A stretch of 64,000 nucleotides of DNA from Clavulina sp. PMI_390 (Eukaryota > Basidiomycota > Agaricomycetes > Cantharellales > Hydnaceae), in the NCBI GenBank assembly GCA_015039315.1, contig WIDE01000030.1, positions 1 to 64,000 on the forward strand, read 5' to 3'. Position 1 is the stretch's first letter, and the number at the start of each line of letters is the position of its first letter. The notes below the pieces were generated by a model that saw only the letters and a list, made by a program, of their open reading frames with translations, did no database searches and was not told the origin of the DNA. Positions 35,501 through 46,404 of the stretch are shown one piece after another. The position numbers were made by a program, and so were the translations under genes.

Positions 35501-37092
35501 GGAGTGCCTCACACTCATCGTTCGAAAGGGGTGTGACCAGCTCATTGCATGGACAGATGCAACTGGTCAGAATGGCCTTCAGGTTACTCTCGCTTTCATT
35601 GCCCGTTTGTTATCCCCACAAGAACAAGAAGCCTCTGGACTTGTCATTGGGGATCTCATCATCCATCTGATCAGGAATGGAGGCGATGCCATTCTCCCTG
35701 TCCTCCCTGATATGTTGAAAGCGATGGTGATCAGGCTGTCTTCTTCCAATACCGCCACCTTCATCCAGGTAAGTGATTTCATCCACCTATGGTGATGAGA
35801 ACTGAGCTCAGCTCGATGCTGAATATTGCCCTCCCACAGAGTCTCGTCGTTCCGTTCGCATACGTGATTTATTCACAACGAGATACAGTACTTGGGCTCC
35901 TCAAGTCCATGCATGATGTTCCGAACCACACACCTGAAGAAGCTTTCCGCATGTTCGTTGAAACTTGGGTCGACAACGCAGAAATGTTTGTCGGTTTCTG
36001 GGCCACTCGAGTCAGGTACGTGGTCTGGAGACCAAAGAGCAAAGAATTATCCTAACAAGATTCGCCTCAGTACTCTTGCTCTATGTCAGCTATTCCTGTC
36101 GACAGACGAGGCTCTGCGAAGCATGCATGTGAAGGGGGATCAAATCATTGACCCAGCCACAAGAGATGGTATGCATATATTCCCTTTGCGAGCGACAAAT
36201 TCTTATTTCAACCATCTGCAATGAAGTGGTCATGACGCGTTCAAAGACGCGCGTTAGTGAGTATCTTTGCGAACATTCCCGTTTCCATAAAATTTCTTGC
36301 ATAGCAAATGCTTCCGCCCTGTTTCTCCTTTCGTGTGCTGACGGCCCGATTCTACTCCATGACCATACCACTTCTCCTGACAATGACCCCTCGCGCCTTT
36401 ACTGGAATGCAATCTTGAATGGCTGGGCTGACTGACAAGTTCCCTTCGGTGACCTTGGACTCTCATTAGCTCCCATCCAATACGAGAGCATTCCTTTCCA
36501 CGTCAGGGCCCTCAAGATCATCCTGCACGAGCTACAGAATAGCGTGGAGGCTGATCGACCCAAGGCAGAAGACGCAGAGAGCGATGATGGGGTATGCACT
36601 CGATTTCTCCGTCGGTTATGCAGATGAGCCCCTTTTAGCTAACGTCCGCCCCCTGTTCAATGCATGCGTAGGACGAGGCTTGGGCAGACGACGAAGTCTT
36701 CTCAAGCATGAAGCAAGAGGAGTTCCAGTTCTTATCTGGTAAGTCCCTCGAGACTTTTTGCCACTAGTTCAATTGGAATGTCATGACTTTCTGACCTGTG
36801 TCCATCCTGTCCACCCTTCCAGAATTCGCTGAAGAAGGGGACGGCGACCTTGCGGATGTAGTTGACGAAGACCTTCGAAGCGATCCGATTTCACAAGTTG
36901 ACTTGAGGGTAAGTCACACAGGCATGACCTCGTGTTACTACAGCTGACAGAAGTTACAAATATCTCTTCTAGGAACATCTCCTCACGTTCTTACGTCAAT
37001 GTGCAGCAGCCAACCCACCCGAGTTTGCTGCCATTGCATCGAGACTTACACCAGATGAAGCGGAAGTTATCCACAAGGTTGTGGCACAATAA
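32592..37092 (+). CDS. KAP114: Importin-9 / Kap114 karyopherin
   Basis: HEAT-repeat importin-beta family receptor. Kap114/importin-9 is known to carry histones H2A-H2B and TBP into the nucleus. The ATG at 32592 starts MAHLASVLSDTLNADPNTRL (importin N-terminal domain). Later exons include KYISERWSPFF, FTISKIAQCDWPDQYETLLD, ALQVFNEFAREDLTEDQLLP, LPTFLNLALVHL and LTDVVPPILS. The acidic DEAWADDEVFSSMKQEEFQF near the C-terminus is typical of this subfamily. The end is LRQCAAANPPEFAAIASRL then EVIHKVVAQ with TAA at 37090-37092. About 15 or more short introns interrupt it, so the spliced length (roughly 1000 aa) is an estimate. Its last exons are repeated after the N gap. The 3' end converges on uS15m. 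Confidence 0.87.
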
Positions 37093-37886
37093 GCAATGCT
37101 ATTGCTTAAGATTAGCATGATGCAGTATCTGTGTATCACGAGATGATAACGCAGAGTGTTTGTAATTATCTCCCAAAGTAAACGAGGGAGTGTGGTTGTA
37201 AATGAATACATTAGCGTAAGATGATCTCTCCCTCAACTGCACGTGGGTCCAATCCTATTCTAGGAAGGACTGCGTCGTAGCGGTTCCGGTCTGTCCGCTT
37301 GAGATACCGAAGAACTTTGGCGCGTTGGTTGAGGAGGATGCTGAGGGAGTGCCGGGCGTGGATGTCGCGGGGTGCTTGCTGCATGTGAGACCACATATCA
37401 CGGATGCGAAGAGTGAACAAGGCAGCTAAAGGAGAGATAATTAGCCCAGCAATCAAGGGAAGCAAAAGATAGTAAGCAAAATTGCATGGCACGAATAAAG
37501 CTGAATGCGACGTCTGAAGAAAACGTCACCAAAGAAACGAGAACGTACCTTGTACCTCTGCCCGACCAGAATCGTTCGGCTTTTGAGACGATGAGAATGC
37601 CTTGATGATCCTCTTCCTATTCTCAAAAGCGATTCCACCTGCACTGGCATTGCTCAAATGCATGACCCTCGCCATCTGGTCTGACGCGCTCAACTGCTGG
37701 CTCAGCGCCGTCTCGTACCCCACACTGATATCATGCTCGGACGCATTCGGGTTCAAGTTGAGCAACGGGCGCTGCGCAGCAACCTTGGGCAAGTCCTGGA
37801 ACACGACCTTTGCACTCTCGCCGTCCACACCAAAGTTGAGTGTGTTGGGACTCGGGCGCACAGGGTCTGGATATGCGCGTTCGGGG
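36793..37886. repeat. Left copy of ~1.09-kb block flanking the N gap
   Basis: Matches 37897-38988 base for base over its first ~370 bp (KAP114 3' exons and introns). It then matches with roughly two dozen substitutions and two single-base indels over the uS15m part. Confidence 0.95.
37211..37886 (-). pseudogene. uS15m fragment, left haplotype, cut by gap
   Basis: The C-terminal exons of mitochondrial ribosomal protein S15 run into the N gap and lack the N-terminus. The predicted peptide is nearly identical to the complete copy at 38313-39388; for example AFSSSQKPND here versus AFSSAQKPND there, with an unchanged final S15 exon. It is most simply the other allele rather than a decayed gene. 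Confidence 0.8.
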
Positions 37887-37896
37887 NNNNNNNNNN
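37887..37896. other. Assembly gap (10 N)
   Basis: Ten N characters. The length is a placeholder rather than a measured gap, because the flanking 1.09-kb blocks overlap in content. Confidence 0.99.
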
Positions 37897-38988
37897 GACC
37901 TGTGTCCATCCTGTCCACCCTTCCAGAATTCGCTGAAGAAGGGGACGGCGACCTTGCGGATGTAGTTGACGAAGACCTTCGAAGCGATCCGATTTCACAA
38001 GTTGACTTGAGGGTAAGTCACACAGGCATGACCTCGTGTTACTACAGCTGACAGAAGTTACAAATATCTCTTCTAGGAACATCTCCTCACGTTCTTACGT
38101 CAATGTGCAGCAGCCAACCCACCCGAGTTTGCTGCCATTGCATCGAGACTTACACCAGATGAAGCGGAAGTTATCCACAAGGTTGTGGCACAATAAGCAA
38201 TGCTATTGCTTAAGATTAGCATGATGCAGTATCTGTGTATCACGAGATGATAACGCAGAGTGTTGTAATTATCTCCCAAAGTAAACGAGGAGTGTGGTTG
38301 TAAATGAATACATTAGCGTAAGATGATCTCTCCCTCTACTGCACGTGGGTCCAATCCTATTCTAGGAAGGACTGCATCGTAGCGGTTCCGGTCTGTCCGC
38401 TTGAGATACCGAAGGACTTTGGCGCGTTGGTTGAGGAGGATGCTGAGGGAGTGTCGGGCGTGGATGTCGCGGGGTGCTTGTTGCATGTGGGACCACATAT
38501 CACGGATGCGAAGAGTGAACAAGGCAGCTAAAAGAGAGGTAATTAGCCCAGCAATCCAGGGAAGCAAGAGATAGCAAGGAAAATTGCATGGCACGAATAA
38601 AGCAGAATGCAACGTCCGAAGAAAACGTCACCAAAGAAACGAGAACGTACCTTGTACCTCTGCCCGACCAGAATCGTTCGGCTTTTGAGCCGAAGAGAAT
38701 GCCTTGATGATCCTCTTCCTATTTTCGAACGCAATTCCACCTGCACTGGCATTGCTCAAATGCATGACCCTCGCCATCTGGTCTGACGCGCTCAACTGCT
38801 GGCTCAGCGCAGTCTCGTACCCCACACTGATATCATGCTCGGACGCATTCGGGTTCAAGTTGAGCAACGGGCGCTGCGCAGCAACCTTGGGCAAGTCCTG
38901 GAACACGACCTTTGCGCTCTCGCCGTCCACACCAAAGTTGAGTGTGTTGGGACTCGGGCGCACAGGGTCTGGATATGCGCGTTCGGGG
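37897..38988. repeat. Right copy of ~1.09-kb block, including KAP114 3' fragment
   Basis: Begins mid-intron of KAP114 at the base equivalent to 36793 and carries the last two KAP114 exons with TAA near 38194-38196. It then carries most of the uS15m gene. The KAP114 part is a fragment without its 5' exons and should not be counted as a second gene. Confidence 0.93.
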
Positions 38989-39388
38989 TCAGCATCCTGA
39001 TGCTTTGCTACGGCTTCGCGATCCCAGCCCTTCAGCAAGGGAAGCGGGGCGCGTTCGGCGGGTGAGACGAGGATTTTCGCCAGCTCCGAGTTGCGCCAGA
39101 GCCATTCTTGGCCTGCAGCATATCCGAGGACGATATGGGGCTTGGAAGACTCGTGTTGTTGTTTGAGTTCAGCACGACGAAGGAGGTTCTTCTTCTTGGT
39201 GAGACGGGATCGTTGAGACCTGGCAGATTCGGAGGCAGGTGGGGAGGTGTGGAAGGAGCAAGAAGGGGCAGAAACCGAAGCAGGTGCCAGGGGAGATGCT
39301 CCTAGAAAGATGCTATTTTAGATTTTGAGTGTTATATTTCGAGTTTAGACTGCATACGAGGCGTTATTCGAGCAATGGCACGAAACAT
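38313..39388 (-). CDS. MRPS28: Mitochondrial small-subunit ribosomal protein uS15m
   Basis: Mitochondrial homologue of bacterial S15, which binds the central domain of small-subunit rRNA. The ATG (39386-39388) begins MFRAIARITP. An intron joins this to RASPLAPASVSAPSCSFHTS, a basic, Ser/Ala-rich presequence with a likely cleavage region at SFHTSPP. A variable middle follows, with LTKKKNLLRRAELKQQHE and LGYAAGQEWLWRN. The conserved S15 core is LRIRDMWSHMQQAPRDIHAR, then HSLSILLNQRAKVLRYLKR and NRYDAVLPRIGL. The TAA is 38313-38315. The intron before the core is about 38528-38651. A near-identical partial allele lies left of the gap. The symbol is yeast nomenclature. Confidence 0.9.
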
Positions 39389-40283
39389 GGCTGGACTTGG
39401 TTCAGGAAAGAAGTGGCACAATTGAGTTGGTCACGTGCACGACGCGAAAATGCATACTGACAACACTCATATCTACTGGTGGGATTTTCTAGTCCTATGA
39501 GGTAGATTCAACTAAAGAATATCTTAAATCAGTATCAGTAATTTTCAGTACCTGAAAGAGAGCTGGAAATGAGTCCGGCATCTCCCGAATTGGGACTATA
39601 TAAACCCCGATTTTGCGCTATTTGCCTCTTTTCTTCCAGGAGGTATTTGCCACGCCGTGCTTGCATTCGCTCTAGGGCGCCAGCAAGAACACGGTGCCAT
39701 TGATCGTCTCTTTTCAGAGTCGACTCTCGCCTCCGAGAGCAAGCCAGGCATAGGAAGTGTAGCGTTCGGTTCATTCCACTCGTCGCTGCATGCTCGAAGC
39801 AGATCTGGAACATCTTCGACTTTTTTCTCTCTCCCCTTTTGCCCTGATCCTCAAACTGTTTTGTTTTCGAGGACTGGTTGATCATCTATGTATATATTTA
39901 GAGGTGAGCATCGGTTGCAATACATACTTTTTTTCGACGCACGAGTGAGAGCCTCGAGGATGTTTTTTTCCAAACCTGATTTAATGAGCCTGAAGCCCCA
40001 AGGGCATCTGTCGACCTCATACGCATTTTTTCTGAGAGGCTCTCATTGTCATCTTCGTTGCCTTTCACACTGAGCTGACATCGTCTCGTTCGTGTCTCCA
40101 GGTCACCTTGTCACCATCCTTCGATCTAATTTCAGCTTAGTGCCTTCTGTTATCATGTATACTACAAACACACTTTTGGTGGTAGCTATGCAAATAGATT
40201 CTTCAACCTGTGCATTTCGCGTGTGGCCCTAAGTGAACATGAAGACATTCTAGTACATCGTAGGTTTTGGTCCCCCGGCTATA
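39389..40283. other. Intergenic, no supported gene
   Basis: A 116-codon minus-strand frame (39535-39885) starts with ATG and is Arg/Lys-rich but has no recognisable domain or partner exon. I treat it as unsupported. Confidence 0.4.
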
Positions 40284-41521
40284 TTACAACTTTGTCCCCG
40301 CTCCAGCAATTGTTGCTCCGCCATCAATCGGAATCAGTGCACCAGTGATATGTGCGGAAGCAGGGCTGCAGAGGAAGAGTGCAGTACCACCCATATCCTC
40401 TGGCATACCATATCGGCCTAGAAGAAAGCACAAGTTAAGAAGGATGATTGGAGAGAAAGTATGGTGTATATTGACGAACCAGAAGGTTGTGCGTTTGCCA
40501 TCTGCTCGCCAGCTTGCTTGATACCAAAGGCAGTCATCTTACTGGGGAAGACGCCGGGCAGGATAGCATTGACGTTGACATGCTTAGGACCAAGCGTGAC
40601 AGCCTGGATCTGTGTCAAATGGTTGACGGCACTGTTGTGGGGATGGTAAATGAACGATGAGTGCAAAGCAACAGGTATGATGACGATATCCGGATTGGAC
40701 TTACGCCTTCGACACATTATACGAGTACAGCCCATCACCTGCACCAGCCAGCGAGCTCCCCTCAGCCCTCGTCTCCCAGCTTGCCACACTAGAGATGTTA
40801 ATGACACGGCTGGGAGTGCGGTTGTTTGCGTCCTTCACGAGGAGCGGGGTGAGAGCTGCAGTGAGGTAGAAGATGCTCTTGACGTTGAGGTTCATGACGC
40901 GGTCCCAGCCTTCCTTCTCAGGGAAGTCCTCCCATTTGCCACCCCATGTCGACCCCGAGTTGTTTACGAGGATGTGGAGCTTGGATTCTTGGGCCGCGAA
41001 GCGCGTAGCGAGGTCTTCGCATGCGGCGCGAGACTGACGCACGTCGAGAACGGATGACGTGGGGGGCACACAGGACGATTGCTCAGCTTCAAACTATAGT
41101 AGAATGATATGCTGAGAGTAAAACTCACCCCAAGGTTTGCGACGATATAATGGCAGCTCCCTGGTCCCTTGGCATTCAGGACATCGGCAGCCTAGTCCCG
41201 ACGAAATGACGAGCGGGCACGGAAAGTCATCAGCATCAAGTGAAGGGGAGTCGAAGTATATCCACATGGATTTAGTGAATCATACACACCTCCTTGAGCT
41301 GCTTCTCTTTCCTCGAGGCGATGTATACTTTGGCACCATTTTGGACCAAAGCGGTCGCAATCATCAGTCCGATACCGCTTCCGCCTAGCATTCATTCAAG
41401 CCCAGAGCATGACAAGGTTATGACTGTGAATCTAGGCTTATACAGCTGCTAGCGCACCTCCAGTGATGAGGGCAACCTGGCCCTGCACACCGAACAAGCT
41501 CGGGATTTTGAGATCTACCAT
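40284..41521 (-). CDS. Short-chain dehydrogenase/reductase (SDR)
   Basis: NAD(P)-dependent oxidoreductase of the classical SDR family. The ATG (41519-41521) gives MVDLKIPSLFGVQGQVALIT and leads into the Rossmann TGxxxGxG motif, split by an intron (about 41389-41458) into ITGG and GSGIGLMIAT. Further motifs are the LHILVNNSG block, INISSVASWETRAEG with the catalytic Ser, YSYNVSKA (YxxxK), HVNVNAILPGVFPSKMT, and C-terminal ALIPIDGGATIAGAG. The TAA is 40284-40286. The catalytic Ser-Tyr-Lys set is present. Sequence style resembles 3-oxoacyl-ACP reductase-like fungal SDRs, but the substrate cannot be assigned. Confidence 0.9.
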
Positions 41522-42132
41522 TCGAAAATCGAGGAAAATCTGGGGGTAAGCAACCGTCTTCGGAAGGCATGTGCACGAGCCATCGAACCTGGTTGGGACA
41601 TGGGGGAGTGTATAGGAGAGGAAGTGTAAGGGACGGTTTGGAAAGCTGACAAAAGTGGATTTCTGTGGGGGAACGAAGGAGGAGAATCTTGTCGGCTACC
41701 GGAGTTCAGGTGGCCGGAGGCACCGTGGGGATCGCCAAACAACACTACACGAAACTCATCAACAACTGCATCCATTCACGAATCCAATGAATGAATGAAA
41801 ACTCTCCGCCAATGCTAGCGACTTGATGGTCGCTTGCTGACATTTATTCGGTGCCGTTAAGGTGAATTACGGCAGCATTTAATATGGGTTCGTCAGTATC
41901 CGCACAACATGTCTAGTCATTCTCCGCCTCGTCTCCTAGCATTGTTCTTTGAGATACAATGGGGCAAGGATATAGATATATGTTTTACATGTGTTATTAC
42001 AATATCGCCATTTCCCGCTAATGTACTTCACCCAACGATCTTCCCAATAATGTTATACCTCTACTCAACCAGGCGAACAGTCAAGCAACATCCAAAAAGA
42101 CCATTATGCACATTAACACTCATTCTACCCGA
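41522..42132. other. Intergenic, no gene seen
   Basis: The 5' flank of the SDR and the 3' flank of the MAPR gene. Only unrecognised short frames. Confidence 0.45.
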
Positions 42133-42791
42133 CTAACGGAAATCATATTTGCGCACCTTCTCAAAGAACTGGTACCACCCATCGAGCTTGCCCACCTGCT
42201 CTGGGGTCAAGGTTGACACGTCGACAGGGACAGCATCGGTTGGCGACATGCTCGAGATCGCAAGGGCCTTACTCCCGTCCTTTCCGGCGAACATGTTGTA
42301 CTTGGAGCCAGGGGTATACATTGCCGCGTTGGGGGTGACGTCAAAAACGATACCTAGTTCACCAGACCAAAAAATGTGGATTCCCGAGAGCGGGCATAAT
42401 GTCCGTCAGTTATCGAAACAGTGCAAGATCATCGAGATGAGATTAGTGGCATGATATCGAATCTTTATCTCGATATCGAGATTATTGAGATAAAGGCATC
42501 GATAGATGATGTAGATGATCGCGGCGGGCGCAAGATAATGCTCGCATTGCCAGTGGCTCTCGATGAGAGTGCCGTCTCCTTGCACCAGTGGAATCTCATG
42601 CAACAATCTCGCTCCGTTCCGCAAGAGCACGAATGGAAAACATGCTAACCTTTCACTGAAACAAAGATGGGCTGCCCGGGAGTGGACCCATCGAAAGCCG
42701 CGAGACTTTGATACGTGTACGGATCGTACTTGGGCGGCGCAGTAGGCGTCGTCGCCTGCGGCATCGACAGTGGGTTTGGTGCGCCAGACAT
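42133..42791 (-). CDS. Cytochrome b5-like MAPR-family heme-binding protein
   Basis: Small protein of the membrane-associated progesterone receptor / Dap1 family, whose members bind heme and can support cytochrome P450s. Exon 1 (ATG 42789-42791) runs MSGAPNPLSMPQ to YDPYTYQSLAAFDG, then GQPIFVSVKG. An unusually long intron (about 42355-42645) joins VKG to IVFDVTPNAAMYTPGSKYNM, followed by FAGKDGSKALAISSM and LDGWYQFFEKVRKYDF. The TAG is 42133-42135. The YxPG, FAGKD and WxxFF landmarks are clear. There is no N-terminal membrane segment, unlike PGRMC1 or Dap1, so it is probably soluble. Confidence 0.87.
42463..42495. repeat. Inverted repeat inside the MAPR intron
   Basis: CTTTATCTC (42463-42471) is the exact reverse complement of GAGATAAAG (42487-42495). 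Between them lies the rest of a perfect 12-bp palindrome, CTCGATATCGAG. It could form a short hairpin in the intron. Confidence 0.8.
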
Positions 42792-43401
42792 GGTGAAAGT
42801 GTGAAGATTAGCTTGAGCTGGATACGAGGAAAAGGTTGGCTTTTGGAGGAAGAGGAGGAGAAAAGGGGCTTTTGAGGTGCGGAAGACGGACGAGCGGGTA
42901 TCTAGCACTATCTGATTCTTGGGTGTGGTGTGGGACCGATCACGCGATCGGCAAACTAGACATTGAACTAATTCACAAATTTGGCGATAAATACTTGTAT
43001 ATCGCTCTGGTGTTTGCAGTAAGACGCGTTGCAGACTGAGTACGATGGAGAACAGGGTGAGTCATGCTCGGGTTGATTGACCACTTCACGGCTGAGGGTT
43101 AGCGAGCTAGCGGGGTCCAGGGAGTGCATACACGCGGGTATGAAATATATTTCCGCGCTCGTATAAATCAATTACGTACGTACGACGTAGTACATACAGG
43201 TTCCCAATTTTCGAGCGTGAGTCATGATCAGTCAGAGTCATCAAGAAGAAACGTCCAAAAGAGAATACGAAGTCCTATCATCCACACATACTACAAGCTG
43301 ACACCATGTAAGGGCAACTAATCTACCGTCGAAGCCAAGAAGTTCTGCTCGTTCTTATGCGGTTGCAACCTCGGCGGCCGTCCAGCCCGTTTGTATGTTC
43401 T
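42792..43401. other. Intergenic, no gene seen
   Basis: The 5' flank of the MAPR gene and the 3' flank of the second SDR. It contains the short alternating run TACGTACGTACG near 43174. No gene was recognised. Confidence 0.45.
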
Positions 43402-45117
43402 CTAGCCTTGCACGGTTGGGTGAAGCGCAGTGCTCGCCTTCTCGTACCCTTCTTGTGCAACTTGGTACAACATGGCGACATTTTTGCTCACTTCAGGGTT
43501 GAGCGGCTCGGGGACTACGGGGGCGGCGATATCGTTCATAGAGACTTCCTTGATGAGGCCTAGAAAGAGGAACGCGGTTCAGCAAGATGAATTGTTGGCA
43601 CCGTCAGGTCCAGTTACAGCGAGATAAGACATGACAAAGGGGGATCTGCAGACGCACCGTTCTCTTTGCTGTCGCCAAGGAAGGAGAGGAAGGCCTCTGT
43701 GACGATGTCATTAGGCGTCAACTGACCCAATCCTTGCACCGCGTCGAAAATCTCTGGAGCAGCCAGGCTGCTACCTATATATCGCGCGGGGAAAATGCAA
43801 TAGGTTAATAAGTGATGAACCGAATTGAGTGACGCTGATCGTCCAGATTGACGAGGGAGCAGCCAGACAGAGCTAGGAAAGGCAGGGAACTCACGGGTTA
43901 CGTTTGGTCCAACTCCATTGATGGTAATGTTGTGCAATGCTACTTGCGGGGCAAAGCCACGGATGAACCCGACGAGGGAATGCTTCGAGGGGACAAGAAT
44001 GGCAATTATCAGAACGGGGGTTACTAGTTCAGTCCAATAACCAGGGGGCATTACCTTTGATGCGGAGTAGAGCGGCATGCATCCAATAGCTGCGAACGCC
44101 CTGTATCAAAAATCCACATGGATCACATCAGTTCTCGACACTCCCAGCATGAGAAAGGGCAGAGAAATTCAATGGTTGGCGTGCGGCATGACGCAAGGAA
44201 AGAATCGAAGAGAATCGGTGGGACAATGACTCACGCGACGCTCGCAGTGACGATGATCTTGCCCCTGAAACCATCCACAAGGCTCTGGGTACGCATGATC
44301 TGCGCGGCTAATTGGGAAGTATACATCACACCCTTGGCGTTGACTTCGAACCCTTTCATGGGAGGCTCAGACCAATCGACTCCGTCAAGTGAAGTGGACG
44401 TCATCGGTGGGAGGAATGGAGTCTCGAAAAGCCCTGCGTTGGCGAAGACGTAGTCGATGCGAGGCGTATGGGGTTGATTGATGATGAACCGGAAAAGGCT
44501 GACTTGGTCCTCCCATTTGGTCACATCGGTGCGCACGAAGAACGCAGAGCTAGGTGCGGAGAGGGAGCAAGAGAGGACGTGGTGTGAGTAATGTAAATAA
44601 TTAGGGTTAAAAGCCATTAAGAGGGAAGGGGTGGCAAGATCAAGCGGCTTGCAAGTGACGATGTCTGCTTGCTTGTCAACCTGGGAGAAGACGGAAGCAA
44701 AAATCATATTCGCTCTCGATCGGATTCTCCTCACTCGCGCGATCTGTCCATCCATCGGGAGGAGAAAGCGCTAGAATGGTGAGGGTAGATATGACTTACT
44801 TGGGGCGGGTAGCGTTGTACTCGGCCGCAACAGTTTCGCCCACCTTCTCGTTGACGTCTGCCAAGACGAGGATGGCACCCTGAGAATGCAAGGTGTCGGC
44901 GAGATGCTTCCCGAGGCCCGACACGCCGCCTGGAGAGCCACAGTATAGTACGGGCGCAGAATGAAGGTTATGCGAGCACGAGGGGGGATTCGTGGTGTGG
45001 TGAATCTTCACGTCAGTTCACCTGCTTCGCGCGCGCTCAACATAATGGCGATAGGATGTCGATCATCCGTCATCGCGACGCACCAGTGATAACAGCGACT
45101 TTGCCCTTGGCAGTCAT
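43402..45117 (-). CDS. SDR dehydrogenase, 15-PGDH-like
   Basis: Classical SDR most like the fungal 15-hydroxyprostaglandin dehydrogenase-type group. The ATG (45115-45117) begins MTAKGKVAVITG. An intron splits the nucleotide-binding TGxxxGxG motif before GVSGLGKHLADTL. Then come LVLADVNEKVGE, RTDVTKWEDQVSLF, DYVFANAGLFE, GKIIVTASVA, MPLYSASK (YxxxK), LHNITINGVGPNVT and a C-terminal exon GLIKEVSMNDIAAPVVPEPL followed by NVAMLYQVAQEGYEKA. The TAG is 43402-43404. About six introns are needed; the two central ones are placed approximately. It does not look like a recent duplicate of the SDR at 40.3 kb. Substrate unknown. Confidence 0.88.
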
Positions 45118-46404
45118 GTCGGTTGTTGTCGATGTGAGATCGGTTTAGCCGGAAGTGATGGTGTCTGATGGCAAGGACAGAAAGGGAAATGGAGAAGGAG
45201 GTGGTGTGATCAACAATACAACCAGAAAAGTTCGCGTCGTTTGGTTTGCTAAAGCCTACTTTCTCGCGGTCCGAAGGCTCTGGGTGCAGCCGCCTAAGGT
45301 AGTGGTGGTGGTGGAAAAGGTGGAGGAGGTTGAAGGGGGGGATTATAAGCCAGATCGTCGGGGCCCAAGCCCAAAGGGAGGAATAAATACACATTTCCTT
45401 TTCCCCACTCCAGATTTTTCCCGCATCTGGAACCACCTTTCCATAAAGCCAAAAATTGTTCCTCGCTTGCCCAGAAATGGCATTGTGATCGGCTTGGTGT
45501 CACCTGGATAAGTACATTGACAGGACAATGATGGAATGCTGTGCTCGAACCCAAAGCACGACGTCGATCCGTATCTTGCTCCCGGCGGCCTGCAGGCAGA
45601 TGCGGACTTCCGACTGCCCGTCCATGCATCCGTGCGATCGTGATTGCGATTGTGGCTATCCACTTCCTTCCCTGAGCTCGGCACCCCAAACCCTCCCACA
45701 CTTCCACTTCGGCAAAGGGAACGGCAACGGCCCCCATTACATTCCCTGGAGTTGCCCAGCATGGAAGCTTGAGTGATCGCAAGGAGAAGACTGTACGCGC
45801 GTGGCGGTGATGAGCTGGATATACAGTCAGTCAGTCGGTTTGAAAATCGTTGCATACTATGGCCGGCCCATCGCCGAGCGCCCAAGCGACCTGAACGTCT
45901 GATTGGTATATCAGTCCTTGAGAAGAGCGCAAAAACCCATATGTGTGTTGTATGATAATTCTTATGAGGGTTCACCGTATCACCACCCACGCGGACACCA
46001 CCCCTGCCATGAGACAATTTTTTTTACCCACAATTAAATCTGGCTTACACATCCCACTTCTGGCTTATGCTCGACTCACAGGGAGATTAGGAGCGCCGAC
46101 TCCGAATAAGTCACGTCTTCTTCTTCGAGGCGAGTAGCAATCTATCATCTCCTCGAGCTCGAGTTCCACAACACAATCCTATTCTAAGTGCCTGCACTGC
46201 ATCACTCATGTAGATCGTGCACGCGAGCCGATTAGTTTCCATGCAATGTCCCATTCAGCGTCTTACGAGATGCGATGCGATTACATTAGTGACTGATTAA
46301 CAACTTGAAAGTCTATAGGTAGCAAAAGGAGTGCGAAAGAGATGATTCTTTTGTTTTTGGTCCTTGCTCAATACATCATTAGTCCAACAGCTGGACCCTA
46401 CAAA
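45118..46404. other. Intergenic, 1.29 kb, no supported gene
   Basis: Upstream of the 15-PGDH-like gene and downstream of ALG9. A 224-codon minus-strand frame (45343-46017) has mixed, unpatterned composition and no recognisable domain, so I do not call it. Confidence 0.4.

Noticed and set aside
39535..39885. 116-codon minus-strand frame with an ATG start
   Set aside because: Basic and low in recognisable pattern. Without transcript or homologue it cannot be separated from a chance frame.
45343..46017. 224-codon minus-strand frame between ALG9 and the SDR
   Set aside because: No domain, unpatterned composition and no partner exons.
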